NCBI GenBank assembly: GCA_958450365.1
Contig: CAUEEP010000877.1
Location: 1 to 64,000 of the forward strand
Direction: 5' to 3'
Origin: Mesorhabditis belari
Lineage: Eukaryota; Nematoda; Chromadorea; Rhabditida; Rhabditidae
DNA: 64,000 nucleotides
A program made the translations under genes and the position numbers. Below, one piece after another: positions 55,031-64,000 of the stretch; the first letter of the stretch is position 1; each line of letters begins with the position of its first letter. The notes below the pieces were generated by a model. The model searched no databases, was not told the origin of the DNA, and worked only from the letters and a program-made list of their open reading frames with translations.

Positions 55031-55397
55031 TGTATTTTCCCAATGTAATGCCTGATATTTAGAATAAAGCTTTTAAAACTTCACATGATTCACAAGCGGT
55101 CCAGTTATTCAGATACGTCAAGATGAAAAGTGAGAAAAGATTTTCAACATTCAATGAGAATTGAAATAAGTCGTATGCAACCGGTCAACAAGTTTAGAAT
55201 TTGAGAATTCCCACAATTTCCATGCTGATTAAAATTGAGAAGCCGCTTTGTCGAACGTCACAGATTACAGGTTAAGAAGGCTGAAAATCTGACACCCACC
55301 AGTCAACCCTGGAGATAAGAAATTATTAAAAATCGTTGTAACATTGAAATTTCTATTTTAGAAACTTTTAAAAAGCGAACCTTGTTCTCTAATATCT

Positions 55398-56270
55398 ATG
55401 GAATCTGATTGTGGGACGTTGTCTGACAATGAGCTTCAATTAGACGTTGCATCATTAATGCTACGCCCTACAGCTTACTCCATTGATCTAAATGGAAATG
55501 TGCATTTGGTCACTCACCCACCTTCACAAGCAAGAAGTGTGATAGACGTTGACACCATTGTTGAAGACTGGCTTCAGCCCAAGAAAAGAAGATCCAATAC
55601 AGGTCAGTAACGTTGACATCAGAGTTATACGGTCGGAAATCCAGTTAAATCCGTTTCACGGTATTTTGGACCGAGCCGGACCGGACAAATTCGCCGAGCC
55701 TAAATTCATAGCTTAGTAAACGACTGTTTTTCTGAGTCCAATGAATGATTGGTCCGCTTGAAACGAATCGGCACGGTTAGACAGTTGTACAGGACTTGTT
55801 GGTTGTTGTTTTTGATACAGAAATAGTTAGACAGGACAGTTGAACGGTTGCATAGTGATCCGGTAACCAAATCGAACCGGGAGAACTGGAAAGCTGGATA
55901 GCTCTTGAAATAGCACACTCTTGAAATTACTTTAGATTGAACTGATTATTTTCAAGTACAAGATACAGTAGTAATCACTTCAGCTTCACCTTTGGTATCT
56001 TTCTTCTTTTAAATCTTTTGCTATCTTTCAGCCGATATACTCTTGCCTGTAGGTGGATGTTTTTTGGAAGTGCTGGCAGATGTTTGTAAGTTATTGCTTC
56101 ATTGCTTTATCCTCGTTCTTTGCCTTCCCCTTCTCCCGTGTATTGGTGGGTTTCAAACTTTTAAATCTGATATTAATGCATTCTGTAACACCATAGACAA
56201 AATTAACACCGAAATTTCAGTCTGCGGTATAATTGCTTATTGTCATAGTCATGACAATGATGATGGTTAA
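55398..56270 (+). CDS. Small single-pass membrane protein, copy M(+)
   Basis: Exons 55398-55602 and 56032-56270 (TAA), phase 1, 147 residues. N-terminal MESDCGTLSDNELQLDVASL, then AYSIDLNGNVHLVTHPPSQ and EDWLQPKKRRSNT. The membrane helix is at about residues 83-108 (LLLHCFILVLCLPLLPCI), followed by FCNTIDKINTEISVCG and CHSHDNDDG. A CTATTTTAG acceptor lies 34 bp before the ATG and could be a spliced-leader site. AATAAA follows at about 56314. The basic KKRR before the helix suggests the N-terminus stays in the cytosol, but topology is inference. Confidence 0.6.
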
Positions 56271-56819
56271 TGATACAAGCCTATAAAGCAAATCTTTTAT
56301 AAGCAAATGTTCTAATAAAGAATTTCTTTAGTTACTTTCTCAGTCTGTACAGCTTTTTTTGTGATAGTTAATCACTTCTCGACTTCTAATACATCTTTAA
56401 TATGCTTGAAATAAAGCTTGTAAAGAACAATAAAGCTTTTAATTAGAAAGCATTCAATAGAGACATTTACTCGACTCGTATTGACTTTTTCTCACTTTTG
56501 ATAGTCCATTGTATCCATTGTACTCATTCTATAGTTGAAGCAACCATTGTATCTATTGTACACATTCCATTTGACGGTGATAACAATGATACAGCTACAT
56601 TTTATCATCCTACTCTAAAAGCAACGCGTTGAAGATTTATTGATCTTGTATCTCTTCTAACAAAGAAATAAAAAACACATTTTTATTCACACAAATAATG
56701 TGGCACAAACAATAGAAAAGCACAACCCTTAAGCCCTAAATGTAGGGAAGAAAAACCCATATATATGTCGTAGCCGTTTACGAAATTCAGCCGCTAACGA
56801 ATGAGGGTATTTCCGGGCA

Positions 56820-58101
56820 TCCAATCAAAAAGTCACCCACATAAAAAATGTTCATAATACATATATTTTATAATAAATTTTTGAAATTAGCTCATTTGGT
56901 TCAGTAAAAAAAATAATTTTTTTGAGCCCCCAAAGTTTAGGTTCAAAAATGCCCTAAAATGGCTAAAATTGCTTTCTTGGGCGTGTGTTTGGGATCGTTG
57001 CCAGCCTAGACGGTTGATGTCAGCAAAAGACGTTCTTAATTCCCACCTGGAAAATCCAGTTTTTAGGAAGAGTGTTTGAATATGGCCCAACCACATTGTC
57101 TAAAATTTCATCCACGTACCTATGTTGATCCATAATGCCTTGAACACGATATACAGGCCCGGTACCTTCAGCAGTCATACAACCCCAGATCATGACTGAT
57201 GTTGGGTCATGCTTCAACGTGGCCTTGGTGCATTTTGGACTAAAAGCCTCGCCCACGCGACGTCGAACATACATTTTTCCATCGGAACCCATCGAATTAA
57301 ACTTTGATTCATCTGTCCATAGTACCTGGATTTCAAAAACAAAACTTTTTTGACATAATACAAATGACAAACCTTGCTCCAATCATCGTCAGTCCACGAC
57401 AAATGTTCTCGGGCAAATTTTAGACGTTCCTTTTGGTTTTTCTTGGAGATAAAGGGCTTCTTTCTTGCTACTCGACCCATCAATCCATAGCGATTAAGAA
57501 TTCTTTGAACCGTTCGCACAGTGACACTTCTTGCGAGGCATTCAATAGTTTCAGAATGAATATCAACGGCAGTTTTTTGTCGATTAGCCTCAGAAAGTCG
57601 ATGAATGATCCGTTCTCGCGGGACGTAGTTTTTCTAGATCGTTTCCGTATCTTATTCTGAATAGATCCTGTTGTTTCGACATGCTTTGCGGCTTTCACGG
57701 CAGCAGCTTTCGAGATTTTCAGTGCGCAACCAATTTCCGCAAAATTCTTGCCCTCTTTTCGTAATTTCACAACTTCCTGTCTTTGAAATGGTGTGATATG
57801 AATTCCTCGTCCCATATCTAAAGAGAGACAACTTGCAACAAAACTAATTAAATCGAAAATTTCGAAAAAAAGCAGATTTCAAGATCGGTTCTATTCCCGC
57901 TATAATGGGGTAGGCTGAAGAAAAACTAAACTATCAAGTTACAGAGAAAGAACTTTCAGCTAAGAGCGGTGCCATTGGAAAGCTAAGATAACATTAAAAA
58001 AAATAGCTGTTGATGTTTTTTTGAATGGGTGTGAAAATAATGTAAAATTCGTGGTTTTTGTGCAAATGGAGCATCGGTTCTATTTAATTGTCCGCCACTG
58101 T
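56820..58101 (-). mobile_element. Tc1-like transposon with decayed transposase
   Basis: The 5' terminus on the minus strand is CAGTGGCGGACAATTAAATA (58101). From 57815 the frame MGRGIHITPFQRQEVVKLRK and then FAEIGCALKISKAAAVKAAK form the N-terminal HTH. RILNRYGLMGRVARKKPFIS and FAREHLSWTDDDWSK follow. A ~46-bp intron precedes VLWTDESKFNSMGSDGKMYV (first catalytic Asp) and SVMIWGCMTAEGTGPVY (conserved core). A frameshift separates the HTH from the middle part, and the second Asp region and beyond are garbled. Related to Tc1; inactive. Confidence 0.85.
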
Positions 58102-58135
58102 ATATATATGAGAAAAAGCAACCAATAATCTAGCC

Positions 58136-58195
58136 ATCGGACCTCTGACCTTCCGACTAAGATGCAGGGCTCTTAGCCAATCGACCATGGTGATG
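58136..58195 (-). repeat. Degenerate tRNA-like repeat
   Basis: Minus strand GGTCGATTGGCTAAGAGCCC and CAGAGGTCCGATGGCTAG match the repeat at 1905-1974. Probable tRNA-derived element. Confidence 0.35.
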
Positions 58196-58566
58196 AACGA
58201 CCAGAACCTTGAACATTTGGGTCATTAAGAGCTCTCTCCTCGAGTCTCAGCCATTTCCTTGTAAGTCTAGAGCACCTTGATTGTGAATATATTAAAATTA
58301 ATTGAAATCGGCAATCTGTTTCAGTCAATAGATCTGAAAATAGAAAGTTTTTACATTTCCAATGTATATTCCAATGTATCCAATGTATATTCTTATATAT
58401 TCTTTCCAATGTTGATACTCAACTTGGGAGAGATACGTCATTAAAATTCAAGATTAGACCTTAAGTTGCCGAAAAACGGTCACTTTCAGTCAACTCTAGA
58501 GATAAGAAGTCCAAAATCGACGTAACATTGAAATTTTCTTTTTATTTTAACTTTATAATCTTTAAA

Positions 58567-58970
58567 ATGGATCACTTTCCTCCGGATCGGGTTGTGACCG
58601 AAAATCGAAGTACATTTCTTGAAAATGCAGGTCAATTTACAATTAGATTCAATGAACCATTATCAAAGTTTTTCAAATTTCACATTCAAGATCCAATACT
58701 AGACTATTTTGATAACTTTCAGTCCAAACAGTCAAACAATCGCAAACTTGCAAATGATTCATTATTATCGTGCTTCTCCTGAGTCCATGTTGCTGGCCTT
58801 TTGCTTGTGAGTTTTGTATTTTCAAAGCTCTGTTTTATGAACGATGTACCAATTTACAATTAGATTTAATGAATTTAATTGGATCACAATTTGGCTGTAT
58901 TCTGAAAGATTCTAAAAGAATGACAGTACTTCAAAGTTTTAGTATGCTGGTTATTTCAAGACGGAAGTAA
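58567..58970 (+). pseudogene. Third M-family member, probably broken
   Basis: Upstream CAACTCTAGAGATAAGAAGT and CGACGTAACATTGAAATTTT match the block in front of M(+). ATG at 58567 gives MDHFPPDRVVTENRSTFLEN and a donor at 58627. A second part, with VLLLSPCCWPFACEF and YERCTNLQLDLMN, parallels the M membrane segment and the following Cys. But TGA lies just before it in frame, and no clean junction was found. Confidence 0.4.
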
Positions 58971-59397
58971 TAATGAAGATTGTTGAAGGACAAGATCCCA
59001 TAGATTTTCAACAAAGAATTCACATATAATTCATTTGATCTAGTCACTTTTCCAGCTAAAAACAATCGTTCATAGTCGAATTTTGTGATAAACATTTCTT
59101 CTACTGCATCTTTACTGTAATGATTGATGCTCGAAATAAAGCTTACAAAAGATAATACAGAGTGTTCAATAATTTTGAAGACTTTTGAGTTTGAAGCTTG
59201 TTTAGCGCTTCCAAAATCGGTTTAGGAAAAAAATCATTAAGAAATCACTGGATTACCGAAAAAGTGACTTAAACTTGTTCAAGTATATGTTTGATACGTT
59301 TTTTTTCTTTTTTAACATTAGATTTGTACAAAACGAGCTCTAAACCTAGTGATTTATTGGTCCCCATAAATATTGAACACCATGTACTGTTCTTTTA

Positions 59398-59576
59398 ACA
59401 CTCAGACGATGCTGAGTCACCTTGAGTCAATGCTGACTCACGCTTGGCTACCCGTTCGGACCACGTGACTCCATACTGAGTCAGGCTTGGTTACCCGTTC
59501 GACCACGTGACTCCATACTGAATCACGCTTGGCTACCCGTTCGGACCACGTGACTCAATGCTGAGTCACGACTTTT
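59398..59576 (+). repeat. Tandem repeat, ~50-bp unit with CACGTGACTC
   Basis: Three to four units containing TGAGTCACGCTTGGCTACCC, GTTCGGACCACGTGACTC and CATACTGAGTC. Rich in the palindromes CACGTG and TGACTCA-like words. No gene. Confidence 0.85.
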
Positions 59577-59799
59577 TCTCGTGAATGGCTGGATCAAGCT
59601 TAGCGTCAGCCGGGACCTAAATTCCATTCCATTGTATAAAGTTTTTGGTTATCTAGAGTTCTTTTATAGAGAAAGTCGACTGTATCTAAACTTTCTTAGA
59701 CAGCTTCAAGCAAAAAACAATCAGTCAACGAGGCAAAAAATGAAAAAATTGAAATTGAAAATCTTATATTCTGAACGTTTCATTCAACTTGAGAAAGCT

Positions 59800-59941
59800 G
59801 CTTGTCAAATTTCATGATTCAAGGTTAAGAATACCAAAAAAGTGAACATCTCTCTTTTCTCCCCATCAACTTGCTCTACAGATAAGAAAACCGACAAAAA
59901 GCGTTGTTACTATGAAATTTATATTTCAAGGTTTTAAGTTA
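59800..59941 (+). repeat. Upstream block of the M family, orphan copy
   Basis: TTCAAGGTTAAGAATACCAA, CATCAACTTGCTCTACAGAT and AAAGCGTTGTTACTATGAAA correspond to the block before M(+) (55265-55370) and before 58567. A mariner MITE is inserted directly after it at 59942, so any gene body here is displaced or lost. Confidence 0.45.
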
Positions 59942-60462
59942 TTAGGTTGATGCAAAAGTCTTTTTCATTTTTTTCGTACTTCTGTTAAAAAGTAACAAAT
60001 TCACCAATTAATCTATAGTTTGCTCTATAAAAAAAGTGTTTTTTTGTTCAATTTCCATCTTTTTAAATGAATTTCGGCTCACTTTCAAGCAAATTCGAGA
60101 GTGAAAAACGCCTTTTTCGTAAAAATCTATAAAAAACTCTACGGAAAAATTGGCTGAATGAATTTCTCTGAAATTTTCTCTGAAATTCAAACTTTTTTTT
60201 CTCTATCTTTTATCTATTGACACGAAGATAGGTTTTCTTTAGCTAAGGTGTCTAAACCGCATCATCGAGTTAGCCCTTTTTGACTACCCGACTTCATACT
60301 CTCAAGAAAATCCAGGCATAAAATATTTTTAAACCCGTTTTAATGTTATTTTGCAGAAAAATAATTGGTTTTTCTAATGAAATCAACCCTAGTTTAATTG
60401 GTGCCTTTGTTGGCTTGAAACGGCAGACGAAAAAAATGAAAAAGACTTTTGCATCAACCTAA
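59942..60462. mobile_element. Mariner-type MITE, copy 3
   Basis: Left TTAGGTTGATGCAAAAGTCT and right end its complement, with TA on both sides. Same length and layout as 8014-8534. No coding capacity. Confidence 0.8.
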
Positions 60463-60835
60463 TATTTAAACTTTCCAAGCCCTCTAATATTTAAGCCAAT
60501 TTTTAAATAATGTCTGAGCTTCCAATAGACATCTTGTCTTGACAGCTTTGTCTTCCTACACCATTGATGCACTTTAGATAAACAGTAAATTATATTCAGC
60601 GAAAAGTATACGCAATTTGAGCCAAGAGAGCTCAACAAACAGAAATGCAACAAGTTTTCTCATCCCGTCGTTGCTATTGTGTTTTTGCCCAGTTTTACTT
60701 TTCATTTGTTGATTTGACAATGAAAATGTTTGCATGTTACTTTTTCTCACACATTGGTCATTTTTTTCTAAAACTTGCGGTCAAAATAACACACAATTTA
60801 GTAATTCTAATGCATCAGCGGACGTCAAGGTAATA

Positions 60836-61622
60836 CAAGGTGACCAAGGATTACCGCAACAACTTTTTGGAAGAGTATCTGGGGAATGACTAATTTATTT
60901 CAAAAGTGGCAAGTGTTATACCGAGAATTATAGCCGTAATTCTCGGCAACATTTATCTACCAAAAACATCCCGATTGAACTTATACAACTCATTTAACGC
61001 GCTTGAATGAGCGCTAGTCGACATCTCTCCGGCGAATCTGTCATTTGGCCACTTTTCTATATGAAAAAATTTCATTCGGAAAAGTTTTTCTCAGTCAAAT
61101 TTGTGGTAATTTTATCCAAAAAAAAAATTGTTTTTAACAAATTCATAGCGCCAGAACAGCTGGTATAACGAGATACGCATATGAACTGAATATCGAAAAT
61201 ACTCCAATTTTGCCTTTTCCCCTGTTCCTTGACATCAACTTGAACCTTGACATCAAGAGCTTGACATCAACTTAAATTTTGGTTATACGAGTTTAGCCAA
61301 AACATTTAAGTGTGATTCCTAATGTTATTAAGTGATATTAAACGCTATTTTTGCATTGAAGAAATATTGAAAAGCTTTTCTTAACAATTTTTAATAGAGA
61401 AAAATGGCCAAATGACAGATTCGCCGGAGAGATGTCGACTAGCGCTCATTCAAGCGCTTGTTAAATGAGTTCTATAAGTCTAATCGCAAAGTTTTTGGTA
61501 GATAAATGTTGCCGAGAATTAGGGCTACAATTTGCTATATAGCACTTGTCGCTTTTAAAATAAATTAGACATTTCCCAGATACTCTTCCAAAAAGTTGTT
61601 GCGGTAATTCTTGGTCACCCTG
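60836..61622. mobile_element. Inverted-repeat MITE with ~220-bp arms
   Basis: Left CAAGGTGACCAAGGATTACC and right complement of CAGGGTGACCAAGAATTACC, flanked by TA. The arms share TTTTGGAAGAGTATCTGGG and AGATGTCGACTAGCGCTCA. The middle ~280 bp has no frame. The TA duplication and CAGGGTG end suggest a Tc1/mariner MITE. Confidence 0.8.
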
Positions 61623-61841
61623 TACCTTATTTCTGAAATTCCGGTCAACAAGTTCAAGAATAAGAAATTTCACATTTTCAACTTTTTATGTGAATTGCTG
61701 ATTTATGCCGGAAAAGCTGACTCTGTCTCTGAAATCTCTGTCCTTCCCTTCAGTCTACTTCGGAGATCTGAATAAATCCCGGAACATTGAACGTTTTACC
61801 TTTTAACTTTCATTTTAAAAGCTTTCCAAACAGCTTTCCAG

Positions 61842-62061
61842 CTTTCCAACATTTTCTAATACCTTGAGTCCTTTGCCTCAATTTGGGAAAACCCTAACTC
61901 CAACAGCTGAAGTAGTTATAAATGGGCCGATTCAATCGAATCGGGCTACTAGAATTACTCCAACTAAGCCAATTACCGTACCACTACCCCGGCATCATAA
62001 GCCGTGGCTTTGGTGGACAATATCTATTCAACTTCTTGCTGCTATTCAACTTCTGTTTTAG
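61842..62061 (+). CDS. C-terminal exon of a proline-rich tail-anchored protein
   Basis: After a TTTCCAG acceptor the frame reads FPTFSNTLSPLPQFGKTLTP, then IQSNRATRITPTKPITVPLP, and ends with KPWLWWTISIQLLAAIQLLF before TAG. A C-terminal hydrophobic segment after a basic patch suggests tail anchoring. The upstream sequence (CCGGTCAACAAGTTCAAGAA near 61643) resembles the region before M(+), so it may belong to the same array. Family unknown. Confidence 0.35.
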
Positions 62062-63001
62062 TTGGTAAGCTAATGATTTAAGAAAAGACTAAAACCAGCT
62101 TAAAACTTTTATTAACTTCGCTTCGGCTATATCTAACTATCCGGGAATATCTGAATTCCGGATATTGGAACTTTACAGTACTTTTTAAAGGTTTTTAAAG
62201 TCATTTTTGAACATGAAAAGTGAATATTTAGATTTTGGACTTTACATAAGTACCTTTAAAGTTTATTCAATAGGCTTATGTTTCCCTAACGCTTAAAGAT
62301 GAACAAAAATGTTGTATTGTTTTAGATTCGTAGACTGTAAATGAAAAAGACAAAAAGCCCAATCGTTTTCAGTTAGTTCACCTTTGGAAGTTGCACAGAA
62401 AATAGAAATTAAAACTCGTACAACATTTCAAGAGGATAAAATTTGGCAGCGGGACAAAAGATGTCAGGAAAAAGACGTCAATTCACCGAGCCGGAGACAC
62501 CCGAGACTTGTTATTGTATTGTTTTCCCCTTGATAGGTGCTAAAGATATCCTGAAAAGATCTTAAAATGAAGAAAACAGTAAAAACTTGTTGCAACCAGT
62601 TAACAAAAGAAATGTAAAAAGACCTTAATATCAGCGTTTGCGCGTTCTACAATTTCCTATGCCGAATTTTGAGGTTTCCCGTGAACCAATTTGCAATTAG
62701 GTTAAATTATTCTTTGCGTTAACTCTCAAATCTTAGATTACTCGATATTCAAGCAAGATTTGCATTGCATATTTCACATTTTTACGCAATTGATTCAATA
62801 AATCTTAATCGGGCGCCTGATTTGAATACATTCTTAATAGGAAGTGACATCAATTCACCATGCAAGTTCTGTAAATGTTTGTGTTTCGGCTTGAACAATC
62901 ACCGATAGACAACCAGCTGTCATTTTTTTGTTCTGCAAGTTAAAATATTGCAAGCATTATATTATATTGCAAATATAATAAATAATGATTTCTTTTCTCG
63001 A
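62062..63001. other. Intergenic, no gene seen
   Basis: AT-rich, with short open frames only and no recognisable splice-bounded exon, tRNA or repeat. Confidence 0.4.
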
Positions 63002-63265
63002 TTAAATAATTCTCCTAAAGCCTAATTTGTTGTAATCACGGTGATAGATCGCATAAATGAGATTTCGTGTTCGTGGATTGAGCATGATTTCATGACGGAG
63101 AAGCCTTTGACGGCGTTCGCTATCACCTCCATGTCTAGTGTTTGATCGAACCAAGTGACGAAGGGCCTGGAATTCATTTTGAATTTGTTTTAGGTTGACA
63201 AAACGATCGCTTCCTTTGCTCAATGATTTCTTAGAATCCAAAAAGATTTTTCGGGGGGTTTTTTT
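63002..63265 (-). CDS. C-terminal exon of an unrecognised gene
   Basis: Minus-strand exon from a TTTTGCAG acceptor to TAA at 63002. It encodes a charged, helical segment: LKQIQNEFQALRHLVRSN, ERRQRLLRHEIMLNPRTRNL and YHRDYNKLGF. No domain recognised. A ~45-bp piece of it (AAGTGACGAAGGGCCTGGAA) is repeated at 63398-63440, so the upstream part may be duplicated or rearranged. Confidence 0.35.
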   Translation of the reverse strand, partial: KKTPRKIFLDSKKSLSKGSDRFVNLKQIQNEFQALRHLVRSNTRHGGDSERRQRLLRHEIMLNPRTRNLIYAIYHRDYNKLGFRRII

Positions 63266-63529
63266 CTGCAAACAAAACACCCATTTCAAATTTCTGAGCC
63301 CCTATTTTCCTGAAAAAAAATGGAGAAGAAAAAATTTCTATGCTCTACGATTTTAAAAAAGGAAAATCAGCCGCTTCGCTATGTTTGATTGAATCAAGTG
63401 ACGAAGGGCCTGGAATTCATTTTGAATTCATTTTATTTAACAATAAGTACTGCGTAAAAAAGCGTGACAAACGCTAAACTTATTGATTTGCTTTAAGAGA
63501 ATTGTCGAAAATATGACAAATTCTCACAA

Positions 63530-63775
63530 AGAGCCGGCTGGAGCTCGCGTGGGAATCTCGATATGCGGCACATCTCGTAGAGCTTGAAAAGATGAATCCA
63601 ATCATGTAAAAATTGCTTATGAGCTTTGTAAGCACTAAAAATGGCTTACAAGTTTTTGCTACATAGTTGCGTTTACCATGCTCATAAGCAATTTTTACAT
63701 CATTCGACTCGTCTTTCCAAGCTCTACAAGATGTTCTATACCGCATATTGAGATTCCACTGCGAGCTCCAACCGG
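63530..63775. repeat. Inverted repeat, ~100-bp arms
   Basis: GAGCCGGCTGGAGCTCGCGT on the left is matched by the complement of GCGAGCTCCAACCGGTTCC on the right. The shared inner phrase is ATTGCTTATGAGC. Open frames across it are mirror images and not taken as genes. Confidence 0.65.
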
Positions 63776-64000
63776 TTCCTTCTCAGTAACTCACCCTTTT
63801 AGCGACATGCTTCGGTATTCGAGCCCTTCTGAAAAGACGACGAAACTGTCGATACATGTCTTTTCGATCATTTGAATAGCGAATAATGTAAAAGTTTTGT
63901 CGCTGTTCATCAAGATTACAGAATCTGAAATCTTGTTTTCAATTTTATCTTTCAATTAGATCTTATTTTTCAATCTTATTTTCAATCTTATTTTTCAACC

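Larger units (their letters stand above)
53033..56650. repeat. Right arm of large palindrome
   Basis: Begins at the symmetry centre (~53033) with CTATTTTCCATCAAAG and holds P(+), an M-like fragment and M(+). Its P segment (53033-54708) is also the inverted copy of 40300-43165. So P exists in two inverted copies outside and inside the palindrome. Confidence 0.85.

Noticed and set aside
50995..56650. Possible large DNA transposon or virus-like element (Maverick type)
   Set aside because: No polymerase, integrase, capsid or ATPase frame was found; only the small P and M genes and their flanks.

Overview
This window reads as nuclear DNA of a nematode, most likely a rhabditid. The base composition is AT-rich. 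Exons are short, introns are often only 45-60 bp, and 3' splice sites are of the TTTCAG/TTTTAG type. The gene families found are typical of nematodes: DUF1679/CHK-like kinases, a serpentine chemoreceptor of the Srh type, and a PAN-domain mucin. The species assignment is inference. Exon models below were built by hand from splice signals, phase agreement and comparison between paralogues.

Layout. At 1-8.7 kb lies the 3' part of a CHK-like kinase gene (gene A) whose introns are filled by mobile elements, two divergent tRNA-Arg(ACG) genes and a pogo-type transposase relic. At 8.7-18 kb there are MITEs, mariner and Tc1 relics, a minus-strand membrane-protein gene (fragmentary model), a 15-bp minisatellite, tandem LTR-like repeats with a TATA box, and a short GC-rich island. 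At 18.4-26.2 kb lies a large secreted mucin-like gene with two PAN-like modules and a 3.8-kb Thr/Ser exon. At 27.6-31.3 kb and 32.5-39.7 kb are two more CHK-like kinase genes on the + strand, here reconstructed with 10 and 11 exons. All three kinases have CQGD where the family normally has CHGD.

The right half is dominated by a small-gene family. A ~70-aa protein with two PPPAY motifs (called P here) is present as inverted copies at 40.8-42.8 kb (-) and 53.4-54.3 kb (+). A ~147-aa single-pass membrane protein (called M here) is present as inverted copies at 51.4-52.2 kb (-) and 55.4-56.3 kb (+). The copies lie in a large imperfect palindrome centred near 53.03 kb. Decayed or divergent M relatives with a shared upstream block continue to about 62 kb. 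I do not recognise either protein, and this is the best candidate for an undescribed lineage-specific gene family.

Between these, 43.7-45.5 kb holds two piggyBac-type elements that share one TTAA, and 46.4-48.7 kb holds a 9-exon 7TM chemoreceptor gene on the - strand. The rest is mobile DNA: mariner, Tc1, MULE-like and hAT-like elements, a LINE fragment, several inverted-repeat MITE families, and degenerate tRNA-like repeats. No CRISPR, operon of bacterial type, or rRNA was seen.
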